Below, one piece after another: positions 11,190 to 21,440 of a stretch of DNA of 64,000 nucleotides. The stretch comes from Chinchilla lanigera. Taxonomy: Eukaryota; Chordata; Mammalia; Rodentia; Chinchillidae. The notes under the pieces were generated by a model that was not told the origin of the DNA, made no database searches, and saw nothing but the letters and a program-made list of their open reading frames with translations. How positions within the stretch are numbered: the stretch's first letter is position 1; every line of letters begins with the position of its first letter. The DNA lies in NCBI RefSeq assembly GCF_000276665.1, contig NW_004955481.1, forward strand, positions 3,122,132 to 3,186,131, given 5' to 3'. The translations under genes were made by a program, and so were the position numbers.

Positions 11190-11512
11190 GATTCCTGCTC
11201 CTAATAACATGATACCGCAGACTGGATAAGTTATCAAGAAACATTTATTTTGATAGATCTGGTGCAAGGTCAAGGGGTTCCATCTGGTGACTGATCACCT
11301 TTCTTGCTGGCAGAGTCCCAAGGCAGCACAAGGCATCACCTTATGAAAGGGAGTTTGCAAGAAACCTAGACAAATTGTTTAGAACAGACCCATTCTTCAG
11401 ATAACCTATTCATCACAGGGGCAGAGGCCTAATCATGTTACCTCCTAACGGTCCCATTATCTCATAATGGGGATTAAATTTTATGAATTTTGGAAGAGAC
11501 TAACCATAGCAC
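11190..11512 (-). mobile_element. MaLR-type solo LTR, antisense
   Basis: 'actggataagttatcaagaa' with 'acatttattttgatag', then 'gcctaatcatgttacctcct' and 'aattttggaagagactaacc' are the complement of a MaLR LTR (MST/MLT1-like). No internal region adjoins it. Confidence 0.75.
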
Positions 11513-11529
11513 TGAATTTACATTAATTT

Positions 11530-11815
11530 ATGAAGTGATGCTGCCTTGGCAAAAAGAAACACCAAAATGACATCCAGGATTTGGAGGCAGATTTATTTAC
11601 ATTGACAGGCACTGATTGGGATCATTCCCAAGATACCAGGCCCTGATCTCTGGTGGTTTAGGGTTTCTGTGGGATAAGCAAGTGGGAAGTACAGAGGTAG
11701 AATGGCTTGTCAGTTGGGGATTGGTTTATACACTACGCATCACAGTGACCAGCCATTTCCAAGAGATCAGAAGCAAGCAGAACTGGAACAGGAACGTTTA
11801 CCTGGGCAACTGACA
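11530..11815 (-). mobile_element. Probable 3' LTR of the antisense ERV
   Basis: Read on the minus strand, this follows the env-like remnant. It contains an AATAAA-type signal near 11590, then a short R/U5-like stretch. Assignment as an LTR is by position and signals only. No matching 5' LTR is seen near 16 kb, which would be the usual confirmation. Confidence 0.45.
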
Positions 11816-11829
11816 AACTGAAGTATACT

Positions 11830-12060
11830 GGCTGTGGGTAGAGGGCATCTTCTGCTGCATTTCCACCCTCTCAGTTTTCCCAGCAAATCTTTGCTGTGCA
11901 TGTTTTATGTGATCTTCTGAGACAAGGCCCAACTACAAGCAATAACATTGGAGCTGTCAATAGTCTTAGGATGGGCCCTAGCCAAGGACCCCAAGACTGA
12001 AACTTCCAACCAGGAGTCTGTGGTTTGTTTTCCTTGTTGTAGGATTTCTACCCTAGTTGA
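11830..12060 (-). pseudogene. env: ERV env transmembrane-anchor remnant
   Basis: The minus-strand translation near 11880-12010 gives a hydrophobic leucine-rich segment resembling the C-terminal membrane anchor of a gammaretroviral TM subunit, in frames broken by stops. The surface-subunit region is absent, since pol-like sequence lies immediately upstream. No functional envelope protein can be made. The family call is weak and rests on position and the hydrophobic pattern. Confidence 0.4.
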
Positions 12061-12239
12061 CTCTTACATGGGAGTGAAGCAGTTAATCTGATCTAGGTGA
12101 GTGTCCAATGTGCTTTGGACGCTTGTCAAATCTTTATAAAAGCCTTACTGGTTATCTTCTATTCTCTTGAGGCAATCATCTATAGAGTTAAGACAAAGCA
12201 AGGAGAGGGGTAAGCAGCCTGAAAAGGCACAAAAATCAA

Positions 12240-14660
12240 GGGGAGTAATGCATTGAGGTATGGAGCAATCCTGTGAATGGTATCCTCAGGCTTCAGCCAT
12301 GTGTGGACTGCTCAGCCTCCACAGCAGGGTTTTCAGTGAGTTGTCTCTTCAGATCGAGCCCCAGAGGAGCTGTATAGTCTGGGTAAATTTTCCAGAACTC
12401 TGGAATGGTGTATCTAAAGCTGGATTCCTGAAACTTGTACAGGTAGTTAATATGCATCTAGGGTATATGTGTATGCAGGAGTGCCTAGAGGTATAGCTGA
12501 TCTTTTAGCTAAACTTTTGTGGAGCTAGTTACAAGCTGTTTCTATAGGATTATGTTTTATTTTTCAACTTTTTAAGAGCTTATGGCCTACATGTTGTATG
12601 TAGTTTTTATTTAGTTATTTCTGCTACAAATGCAGGCCCCTTGTTGCTGCCAATGATCAAGGGTAGGCCATATCCAGGGATGATTTTTTATAGCAGGACC
12701 CTACAAACTTTTATTGTCCTCTCAGCTTGGGTAGGGAATGCCTCAGGCCCTCCTGAGTGGGTGTAGATGAGCACTAAAACTATCTGTATATTTTTAAATG
12801 GGGGGAGGTCAGGGTCAGTGACACAAAAGCTGATGCCTGAGCTAGCTGTAGGGGTATGGGTTCCAGCACTGTAGTTTGAGCTTGAAGAACATATGGTGTG
12901 GGCAGGTCTGGCTCTGATTAAGATGGAGCTTCTGGGAGTACCAGGTAAAGTTTTTTGGGAGTACCAGATAAAGTTTTTCTGGCTGGGGTTGATGTTTCAG
13001 TCGATCAGATTCCCAGAGAGGGCTTAGGAGCACAGGTTTGCTGTTGCTGGTGGCAGGTTTTCAAACAGCAGCAGGTAGCAGTAGCAGGAGAGCTTTGACT
13101 AAAATAACTTTGTCCAAAGTGACTACAGTATATTTACCTGTCAGACTCCATGTCTAACAGAGCTACTTCCATCCATAAACAGGGTGTACTCAGCATCTGT
13201 CAGGGGGGTTATTATTCAGTCATGGTCTGCTGGGCCCAGTTCGGGGGCAGATACACGGAAGGACTGAGTGATCCACAGTTATTCAGGAGGTCCAGTACAG
13301 CATGTGGCACCTGGAAAGTTAGGTCTCAGCCCAAGGTGAGTCTGTCAGCTTTCTTGATTAGAAGGACAGTGGCTATTAGAGTGCAATGGCTAAGACAGAA
13401 GGCAGCCTTTAGCGAGTGGATCCAAGTATTTGCAGAGGTAGGTCACTGGGCAGTCCCAGGGGCTGACAGTCTGAGTAAGCATAATTGTTTTTGTGAACTC
13501 AAAGATTCAGATTCTATAGAAGCCGGCAGCTCCAAGAAATTCGATTTCTTTCTTGTAATCAGTTTCTGCCAGATATTGCCAGCAGAGCTTTTGTGCCTTT
13601 CCAGTAGGCAGGTTGGGTGTCATTAATCAGAAATACAGTGATGTTTTGCTGGGATTGGACCCCTGGGAGGTTGAGTCCAGTTGACTTTTGAGTTCAGAAC
13701 TCGGGTCTTTGCAGAGGGGCTGGCTGAGAGGAGCCAGTCAAAGGCAGAAAAAGGCATTCTTTAGGTCCAGACAGTGTACCAGTAGGCAGTGAGTGGCAGA
13801 AGACTGAGACAATGTATATGGAGAGCAATTGTGGCAGCACTGTGAGCTGAGATCCTGAACTGGCTTTACAGGCAGGAGAGGTATTTTAGCAGTCTGACAG
13901 TCCATACTGTTTGCTTGGGGGCTGTGACAGCTGGAAAGGACAGAGAAACAGGCTGTCTCAGAGAAAAGGTGCTGGTGGCTTGGCCAAATCCATTGTCTGA
14001 GCCTCCCTGAAAATAGTGGGAGATTGAGTCCAAGTAAGCTGGCCTTTTGTCTCAGGATTTTCCCAGTTGAAGAGGCTTATGGGAGCAACTGGCAAGAGGA
14101 AGATATCCTTTAAATCTAGAACAGTCCAAAAAGGGTATATGGGTCCAGAAGCACAGAGTGCAAGGTGATGGCTGTGTTGATGGCACAGAGATCTTGCACT
14201 GGTCAGTAATCTCCATTGGGCATTTTTACTGGGAGGGGTGTTCCAAGGTGATTAACAGTCCATCAGGATCCCAAACTAGGCAGCTCAGGTATGGCTGGAG
14301 CATGGTTGGCAGTTAGGCCTGGAGTCTTAACTCATACCTCTGGGAGGAGAGTTTTTAGAATTTCAGGATTGCGGTTACTGTCTCAGGCTGACACAGGCAT
14401 CATCTTCCTCTCAGAAAAGTGTAGGGTTAAATGAGAGGGAGGCTGACTGGAATTTATGTTTGGTGAGATGTCCTCCCAGGCTGCAAGTTCATGCCTGGCA
14501 GAATGGGCAAGAAGCAAGAGCCCAGTTGCCCCTGTGATGGTAACTTTTTGACAGAGGGAACTTTTGAAGGCAGAGAATTCTGTTCCATTGTCTACTAGGA
14601 AAGTCACAGCTTTGTTCCTACCTTTTGCAGTGACTGTGGACTCTTGGGGGCCCAATTTGA
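12240..14660 (-). pseudogene. pol: ERV pol remnant (protease, reverse transcriptase, integrase), heavily disrupted
   Basis: Read on the minus strand in the order expected of pol. A protease-like segment (open frame 14383-14655) has its active-site triad read as D-N-G at 14584-14592 instead of the usual D-T/S-G. An RT-like segment around 13730-13800 has an L-D-L-K core. RT-connection/RNase H-like text lies near 13380-13480. An integrase-like G-x-x-x-G-P-A-F block lies near 12623-12660, where an expected acidic residue is missing. Stops and frameshifts interrupt every domain. At about 2.4 kb it is shorter than a complete pol, so internal deletions are likely. The class (gammaretrovirus-like, ERV1) is inferred from domain order and from the single upstream zinc knuckle. 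Confidence 0.65.
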
Positions 14661-14669
14661 TAGAGCCCA

Positions 14670-15563
14670 GTCTGTCCTATCCAGCCAGTTCTGACAGGGC
14701 AAGGAGAGATTCTAGGTGAGGTGGGTCTGGATAGTTGGATTTCTTTGTGCCCCACAGATGGAGGGGGCATTGGTCTTTCCAGTGTCCAAACTGTTTGCAG
14801 CAAGCACATTGGTCAGCTAAGGCATGAGGTCTGCCATCAGTCTTGGGCTGTGAAGTCTGAGAAGCCAGCCTGCGTAGGTCCGTTGTCATGATGGAGTTGT
14901 CATCTGATCCAGGTTAAAGCTTTTGAACAGTCTTAATCTGAAGGGGTATCTATTTTTTTAGCATCCATAGGTCTTATCTTTAGCCAGAGGCAGGGCAGTC
15001 TATCAGGTTTCTGGGTAACAGTGGTTGATGGGCTTTTTGTCCCCCCTCTTTGATGTCTTTAAGTGTTTGATTTTATACTTCTAAATGGGGCAACCTTTGG
15101 GAAAGACCATGGCAATTTATTTGTCAGGGCTGACAGTCCAATTTTATCTCAGTCAAAATGTGGAACTCCAAAGGAATTGTTGACTGTCATCTCAGGTAGG
15201 CATTAGATGATGTTATCTGACCAGGATAGGTATGTCTCCAGAGGGTCCTCTGTGGCTAAATGCAGGCAATGGCTGATCGAACTAGAACTGGTTCAGTTGG
15301 CTAGAAGCAGATGAGTCAGGAGTCGGGGTGGAACTGTTGGCAGCAACTGCAGCAGCTGATAAGGGTGCCAAGGGGGAATTCTCAGAAAGAATGGGCCTCT
15401 TTTTTCCTTTTCCTTGATGGCAGAGATGCAGGAAGTGGTTTGGTTTCATTTTTAATCCTGTAAAAGCCTCTTTCCTGCAGTCAGGGACTGGGTTTTGACT
15501 AATTAGTTCCCATCTCTGATTTCCTATGTAAGTGTTGTGTACCCTTGAATGATGGTGCAACAA
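14670..15563 (-). pseudogene. gag: ERV gag remnant with a single CCHC zinc knuckle
   Basis: A minus-strand open frame at 14677-14889 contains a C-x2-C-x4-H-x4-C zinc knuckle (bases 14767-14808), the nucleocapsid signature. A single knuckle is typical of gammaretrovirus-like elements. Upstream capsid/p12-like sequence to about 15563 includes an Ala/Ser/Pro-rich stretch (open frame 15282-15563) and is broken by stops. The knuckle residues are intact. The rest is degraded and no functional Gag is possible. Confidence 0.65.
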
Positions 15564-15569
15564 AAAGTG

Positions 15570-16078
15570 GGTGCACCTCAGAGAAAGAGACCATTCAGAT
15601 GCCCACCTAGTTGCACCCCTTGCGGGAAGCTAGGCGCAATTTAGTTAGAGGGTTTCAGGCCATATGTTGATCACCACAGAACGGCAAATGAGGGCCCCAT
15701 CGGCCACTGCAACCAGTGCTTCCCAGTCTTGGTGCACAGATGGAGCGGCATATTGCTCACATTATCCATTCCACTCACTCACACTCACTTAACAGGCACT
15801 CAGAGGTTAAACATTCTAACCCCGTCCTCTTGAGGGTGGTCCTGATTAATGATAGTTGATCAGCCTCTCCTTCTGCTCAAACTGAGCAGGACTGACAGAC
15901 TAACTGGGGTACCCCCAGGGGTCTTACTGGAATTAGGCAGAGACTGCATCTTCCTTCCTTTGGGGTCCAACGTGAGCCACTCAAGTGTGAGTGTGGGGAG
16001 CCAGGAATCCTCTTCCAGATCTCCGAGGGGACTGAAGAAGGCACACAAAGTTAAATAATATGGGATCTTTGTCCACAA
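15570..16078 (-). mobile_element. Probable 5' portion of the ERV (leader/matrix side), boundary uncertain
   Basis: This lies upstream of the gag remnant in minus orientation, is more GC-rich than its flanks and is not a recognised SINE or LINE. A 72-codon minus-strand frame (15860-16078) may hold matrix-side sequence. I cannot identify a primer-binding site or LTR, so the outer border is approximate. Confidence 0.35.
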
Positions 16079-16216
16079 ACTGACACACTATTATAATGCT
16101 GTTAGAAAAAGCACAGAATGCGAAGGAACATGAGCGTGTTGTGGAAACCAAAAAGGGTGTTAGAGGGGCTTTCTGGAGGCAATGATATTTCAGCTCTTTT
16201 AAAAATAAAGAGGCAA

Positions 16217-16377
16217 GCTGGGCATGGTGGGGCATGCCTGCAATCCCAGCACTCGGGAGGCTGAAGCAGGAGGATCACTGCAAGTTCGAGGTCAGCCTGG
16301 GCTACGTGGTGAGCTCAAGGCCAGTCTGAACTGCACAGTGAGACCCTGTCTCTCAAACACAGAAAAAAAAAAAAAAA
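16217..16377 (+). repeat. B1 SINE with TSD
   Basis: 'gctgggcatggtggggcatg' head, both duplicated internal segments, 'gagaccctgtctctcaaa' and an A tail. AAAGAGGCAA is duplicated at 16207-16216 and 16378-16387. Confidence 0.95.
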
Positions 16378-16387
16378 AAAGAGGCAA

Positions 16388-17604
16388 AAGCACTGTATTC
16401 CCAGTAAAGCATCCAGTATATAAGAAGACAGCACAAAACAGTACTATGCACATTAAGACCTTGGATTATAACTTGTTCTGCAAGTGTTCCATAAGATGAA
16501 CAAATATTTCTAATACATTTTAACTTGCTAAATGAGCAATGTTTTGCAATTAGTAACTGATGCTGAATGTAACATGATCACAACTGAGCTCACGGTTCTC
16601 CACTTCCCTCCAGGATTGCGGTGATCATCTCCCAACACTAAGAGGTTATGGAGCTCATGTCTGCAGAGGACAAAAAAGGTGGAGGAATTCCTCACTGCGA
16701 AGATTAGGGAGATGTGTAAAATGTGGGAAAGTGAAAAATTTTATAGAAAAGCACCATCCCCAAAAGACTATAGGAATGCAAGCAATTGATCTGTTTAATG
16801 ATACTGCAATGTTACATTTGCACAGTCTTCAAAAGGAAGCAAAACAAAGTGTCATTAGATAGGTTCCTTGTTGAAGTTGCATGAAAGGATTCTACTGAGG
16901 CAACAGATAGCAGTGATTCCATTAGTGGTAATAAAAGTTGTCTTACACAGTAAACCTCATCTCCCTCATACCAGCCACCAAGTTTTTCAAAGGTAAGTGC
17001 AAGTTTTTCTTTGTATTTTGTATTTTATTATTTTGCACTACAGTACTGTAATCATTTCTATATGAGTATTTTGGGTTGTAGAATGAATCATCTGGGTTTT
17101 GATTGTTTCTTATGGAGAAATCTGGTTTGATACACAACTGCTTTAGAATACATGCTTTTCTGGAATGAATTATGCTTGCAAATCAAGGTTTTACCACATT
17201 TGGTATGACTGATGTAAGGATAAACAAGGACATGAAGGAGAAAAACTAAGGTATTTTGAGTCATTCCTATCTTACTAAAAGTTGGTCAGAGGAACAGGTG
17301 TTTACCAATTCAAATTTTAAGTAATTTTCTTAGACCTTATATGTTTAACACGTAAAATGATAAGTCCCTTATACTAATCCAAATAATACATTAAAATTCT
17401 GATGTTTTGTGAATAAGCCATTCACCCAATCACCAGGCCTCTACATAGGTTTTCTGTAGAAACACCTTAAGATTAACCAAGAGAACCAACTCTTATTCAT
17501 ATGCTCAAAAGCTTTAAGAACATAAAAATGTTTATTACTGAGACATATTATGTACACAGATGACATATAAAACATACTTACAGTTTCAAGAGACAGGAAC
17601 TCAC
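16388..17604. other. Unique intergenic sequence
   Basis: No exon, RNA gene or clear repeat is recognised; the short frames are not supported by splice sites. Confidence 0.45.
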
Positions 17605-17682
17605 TAAGGCACTGATTTGTGATCCTCCTGCCTCGGCCTCCCAGAGCGCTGGGATTACAAGTGTGTACTACCATGACTGACT
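17605..17682 (-). repeat. B1 SINE fragment, antisense
   Basis: 'gatcctcctgcctcggcctc' and 'gcgctgggattacaagtgtg' are the complement of the 5' half of B1. Confidence 0.85.
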
Positions 17683-17769
17683 GTAAAAAAATAAATCTTA
17701 ATTCCTCTTACATTAAAAGTTAATCCCAGGCACACTGTAGACCTAAATGTAAAAAGTACAAGTGATGTC

Positions 17770-17885
17770 CACTGAACTTTGTGCAATAGAAATGTCCTGT
17801 AAATCCACTGTTCTGTTTGGTGTGGTAGCTAACTACTATGTGACTGAGCACTTGAAATGTATCTAGTGCAACCATAAATTTTATT
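17770..17885 (+). mobile_element. MER5B-like hAT-Charlie MITE fragment
   Basis: 'gcaatagaaatgtcctgtaa' followed by 'gagcacttgaaatgtatcta' is the recognisable MER5B-type core. It is ancient and non-autonomous. Confidence 0.65.
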
Positions 17886-17914
17886 AACTGAATCATAAAT
17901 TTTATATATAAATA

Positions 17915-18345
17915 TTAGAGGTTTCTGTTCATTAAGACACCATTTAGAGAGCAAAAAGGCAAGCCACAGGGAGAAATGCATAAAGGACCTATACAAGTCA
18001 TTAAGAAAGGCAGACTGACAACCTCTATACCCCCAAAAGAAATGGAGTATGTTACAACCTTCATCAAGGAACAACAAAATAAAACCTGCGATACCCACCA
18101 GAAGCAAAAGATGAATACCAAACAAAAGCAAAACATGGACCACTCGAGACTCTCCTACACTGGTGTATTTTAATATAGCTATTAAAGCCAAGTATTTGCC
18201 TACTTAATCAGCAATTCTATTCGTAGGAATCAAGTAACATATGTGTGTATTTACTAAGAAACAAGTACAAGAATGTTCCTGGAAGCATTAGCCCTAAGCT
18301 CAAGCAATCTAAAGTCCATCAATAACGGAATGGAGAAAATTTTGT
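17915..18345 (+). mobile_element. Old LINE-1 fragment (ORF2 C-terminal region)
   Basis: 'attaagacaccatttagaga' through 'agcaatctaaagtccatcaa' follows the order of the C-terminal ORF2 region of mammalian L1 at high divergence. Open frames on both strands here are by-products. Confidence 0.6.
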
Positions 18346-19628
18346 GGAGGGCCTAGGAAACAAGCAAAACTAATCTATGGTGCTGGAACTCAAAGACAAG
18401 GGAGTAGGCTGGGAAGGGGTTAAAATCCTATGTGCTGTGGGTAATTTCTTTTTGAAACGGGTGCATTTTCTCTCTGCAAATTCATTATGTTCCTTGTTTC
18501 CCTATCTCATTGCTGTGTGTAAGCTTCATAGAATACCACTTTATATCACTGGGATGAGTAACTGGTACTTGTCTATCAGCCGGTCAGGCATTCTGCCACA
18601 AGTGGAAAATAACTTTTTATGTTCTCACAGTTCCAGGGTTGGTTTGACTTGAGTCATCTTTTCTGCCCCATTTGAACCCCTGGACCAAGAGTAAAGAAAA
18701 TCAAGATGCTGTTTTCAGGAAAGGAAGGGTGGGGTTGCTGAGGCAAAAACATCAGTTTATCTGGGGAAGGTGACAGAAAAAACCCAATTTTTAGTTTCTT
18801 ACTGATACATGTCATCAAACTAAGTAGGTTAATAAAAGTAATCTACAGCTTTCCCTATCTATTCAAACTCCTTTGTGAAAGTCTCTGAATTTCTGGAGAG
18901 GGAAACTGTCAGCTTATCAAATCTCCTTGACACAATCTCTCCCTAGACTATCTTGCACACTATACTCAAATTAATTTTCCAAATGCACAAGTCCAGTTAT
19001 GACACAATTCTAATGAAGAAACTGTACTTACTACCAAAGTTTAAGAGTTTTAGCCTGTCACTTGTGGTATTCCATGATCTCACCCTACCTCATCTGTGTT
19101 CCCATAGTTACAGTATGCTGCTTTCTCTGTGTAAGTTGGGGCTTTTCAGAACTTGTCACCATCAATGACCGTCAATGATCTACTTTATATCACTGGGATG
19201 AGTGACTGGTATTTACTGTGTCAGGAGATCTGGGCAATCTTGTTACTTTGTCTTCTTGGTTTTTAAAGGTATTATGACATATGAATGCTAAATCTAAAAA
19301 GCATCGTGGAGTATAAACAACATTTTCTTCATGAGAAGACCTATTAAGACAATTGCTGTCTCCATAGCATTCATCCATTCCCCATCAATAAATTTACAGT
19401 GTATAATTTTCTATGTTATGTTTCAAAGATTTAGTAATTCTAGTTTATGTGTATATACAAGTGGAACTTGTAAGAAGTTGCACTCTTTCTAAAGTACACA
19501 AAACATGTTCAAAAATAGGCCACCTCAATCTTTATTTAATTTTATTTAGGTTAAATGTCTCTATCTTTTCATCCTTAGTCTAGATTTATATATATAACCA
19601 ATTTAATAACTTGTCAAGGTTTCAGAAC
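18346..19628. other. Unique intergenic sequence
   Basis: No conserved exon or repeat family is recognised. A short direct repeat, 'ctttatatcactgggatgag', appears at about 18540 and again near 19182, unexplained. Confidence 0.4.
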
Positions 19629-19640
19629 TACAAATTAAAA

Positions 19641-19804
19641 ACTTTTTTTTTTTTTGTCTTTTTGAGACAGGGTCTTGCTCTGCAGTTCAGGCTGGCCTTG
19701 AGCTCACTTTGTAGCCCAGGCTGGTCTTGAACTCACAACGATCCTCCTGCCTCCGCCTCCCGAGCACTGGGATTACAAGAATGCACCACCAAGCCTGGCA
19801 GAAT
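19641..19804 (-). repeat. B1 SINE, antisense, with TSD
   Basis: T-run, 'tttttgagacagggtcttgc', duplicated 'aggctgg' segments and head complement 'accaccaagcctggca'. TACAAATTAAAA flanks both sides. It lies just downstream of the proposed NSRP1 polyadenylation site. Confidence 0.93.
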
Positions 19805-19879
19805 TACAAATTAAAATTTTACTAAATACAACAATAAAAGGAATTGTGAAATTACTTTTAAAATAAAAGCATTAAAGTA

Positions 19880-20401
19880 CAAGTATATCACTATTTTTTA
19901 TTTTTATTTAAACCAAGTCTGGGTTGAAAAGTTAGACAACATACATGAGCTACATTTTACACTTTAATACAAGTATCAGAGCATAAAGTATAACGATTTT
20001 CCAAATTTTTACATATTTTTACCTGAAATACAATATGTATAAAACAAAATAGCTACTGTAACAAAAGTAACGTTATTAGGAAAGCTGTTTACTTTTCAAT
20101 GGTTGCACAGGAGCCAATTTCCTCAGTAAGTACCTTCAGGGATGTAGACATACTTACGGTTTTTGAATACAACCAAGAATATGGTATTGATAAAGAAATA
20201 TTATATACATACATACATATATACATATTTCTAAACAGTCAAGATTAAAAGACTGACTTTTGACTTAAATAAAAAATAAATTTTGAAAATGTATTTTTAA
20301 ATACTCTCCCTCAACTAACACATTTCATTACGCCTTCACAAAACAAGTCTTAGGCATTACAATGTCCTGTGCCTCCACTGATCTTCCTGTTGACGCCGTC
20401 A
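19880..20401 (-). other. NSRP1: Probable NSRP1 3'UTR
   Basis: The AT-rich sequence directly after the NSRP1 stop codon is free of recognisable SINEs. The proposed end at about 19880 follows from the tandem polyadenylation hexamers at 19897-19908. That gives a 3'UTR of roughly 0.5 kb, and other AATAAA-type signals further upstream could be used instead. Confidence 0.45.
19897..19908 (-). terminator. Candidate polyadenylation signal (two adjacent AATAAA)
   Basis: The + strand reads TTTATT at 19897-19902 and again at 19903-19908, giving two abutting AATAAA hexamers on the NSRP1 strand about 500 nt after the stop. Cleavage would fall about 10-30 nt further on. Confidence 0.45.
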
Positions 20402-21440
20402 CTAATCATCTTCTTTCTCAATATAGGTCTTTGCATTAGCCCGTGCCATTTGCCTGGCCAAGTACCTGTCTCGAGCTGACATTACAGTTTCTTTACTATT
20501 CCTCTTTGCAAATTTGCTCACTGCCTCTGGTGGTCTTTCTTGTTCTTTGCCCTGCTCTTGCCTTTCCTCTGTGAGTCTGTGCTTTGCTCCCAGTGATGCT
20601 TCAGAACTAGAGGGTTTTTCTTGGTATCCTTCTTTGTTCTTTTCCGTATTTCTCATTTTGCTGGCTCTTTCATGGTCAAGAAACTCTTCCTTTGCTCTAG
20701 AATTTGATCTGTCTTCTTTTCTGTGAATTCTTTCTGAAGACTGAACACTTACTTCTTGTTTTCCCCTATCTCTGTATTTATCATGATTTTCAGATCTTTC
20801 CTTCCTTCCTTTCACGTGTTCTTCCTTCTCTTTGCTCTTCTCTTCCTTCTCCCCACCTCTCTCACTGTATCGGTCATGACCATTTCGTTGTCTGTCTCTT
20901 TCTGGTTCTCTTGAAGAATATTTATCTTTTTTCCATTCTCTGTCATTTCTTTCTCTCTGCTCTCCCCTTGGTTTATCTTCTTGTTCATGCCTCTTCCAGT
21001 GGGAATCTCTATGACTGGCTTCTCTGGGTTTGTGAGAATCCTTTGCTTTTCTGTTGTCACGGTCAGTATAATAGTACTCCTGGTCTCTGGACTGCCTGTC
21101 TTGGTGCTGATCTTCCCTTTTCTCATGATCTCTGGACTTGGAACTTTTGGTGTGGTATTTGACGCTATGCCTTCTTTCTTCACTAGATGATCTTGAGTGG
21201 GTCTGGTTCTTGAGATGCTTGGAATAATTCCTGGAAGTCTCTGTGACCTTTGCCCTTCTGCACTTCACTTTATTTTCTTCCATTTCATCATCTTCACTGC
21301 TCTTAGTATCAAAATCACTGTCTGCATCTGGGTTTTCCTCCATCGCATGAGTTTGGAGAACACATCTCTCCTGTGGTATTCTGCTTTCTGAATTAACTTC
21401 ATCTGAGTAACCTCTTGATTTCTCTTCCTTTATTCCAGAA
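20402..21440 (-). CDS. NSRP1: NSRP1 last coding exon (RE/RS-like tail and stop)
   Basis: 1039 bp. The acceptor AG is at 21442-21441 after a T-rich tract; the first base completes an AG|T serine codon; the stop TAG is at 20404-20402. It encodes about 345 residues. It starts SGIKEEKSRGYSDEVNSESR, continues through an acidic patch (DADSDFDTKSSEDDEMEEN), then a low-complexity tail of Arg, Glu, Lys, Asp, His and Ser pairs (RE, RD, KE, SR) as in SR-related splicing factors. It ends in the conserved RDRYLARQMA motif and IEKEDD. An internal ATG at 21343 is not a start, since the frame stays open to the acceptor. The long plus-strand open frames over this exon mirror its biased composition. Confidence 0.97.

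Noticed and set aside
13150..13626. 158-codon plus-strand open frame
   Set aside because: It lies antisense to the ERV pol remnant, which reads in order on the minus strand, and has no recognisable domain of its own.
17829..18191. 120-codon minus-strand frame with hydrophobic runs
   Set aside because: It overlaps an old sense L1 fragment; the hydrophobic text is the complement of A-rich L1 sequence.
20704..21162. 152-codon plus-strand open frame over NSRP1
   Set aside because: It is antisense to the NSRP1 last exon; its Leu/Ser/Phe-rich text is the complement of Arg/Glu/Lys codons and has no domain or splice support.
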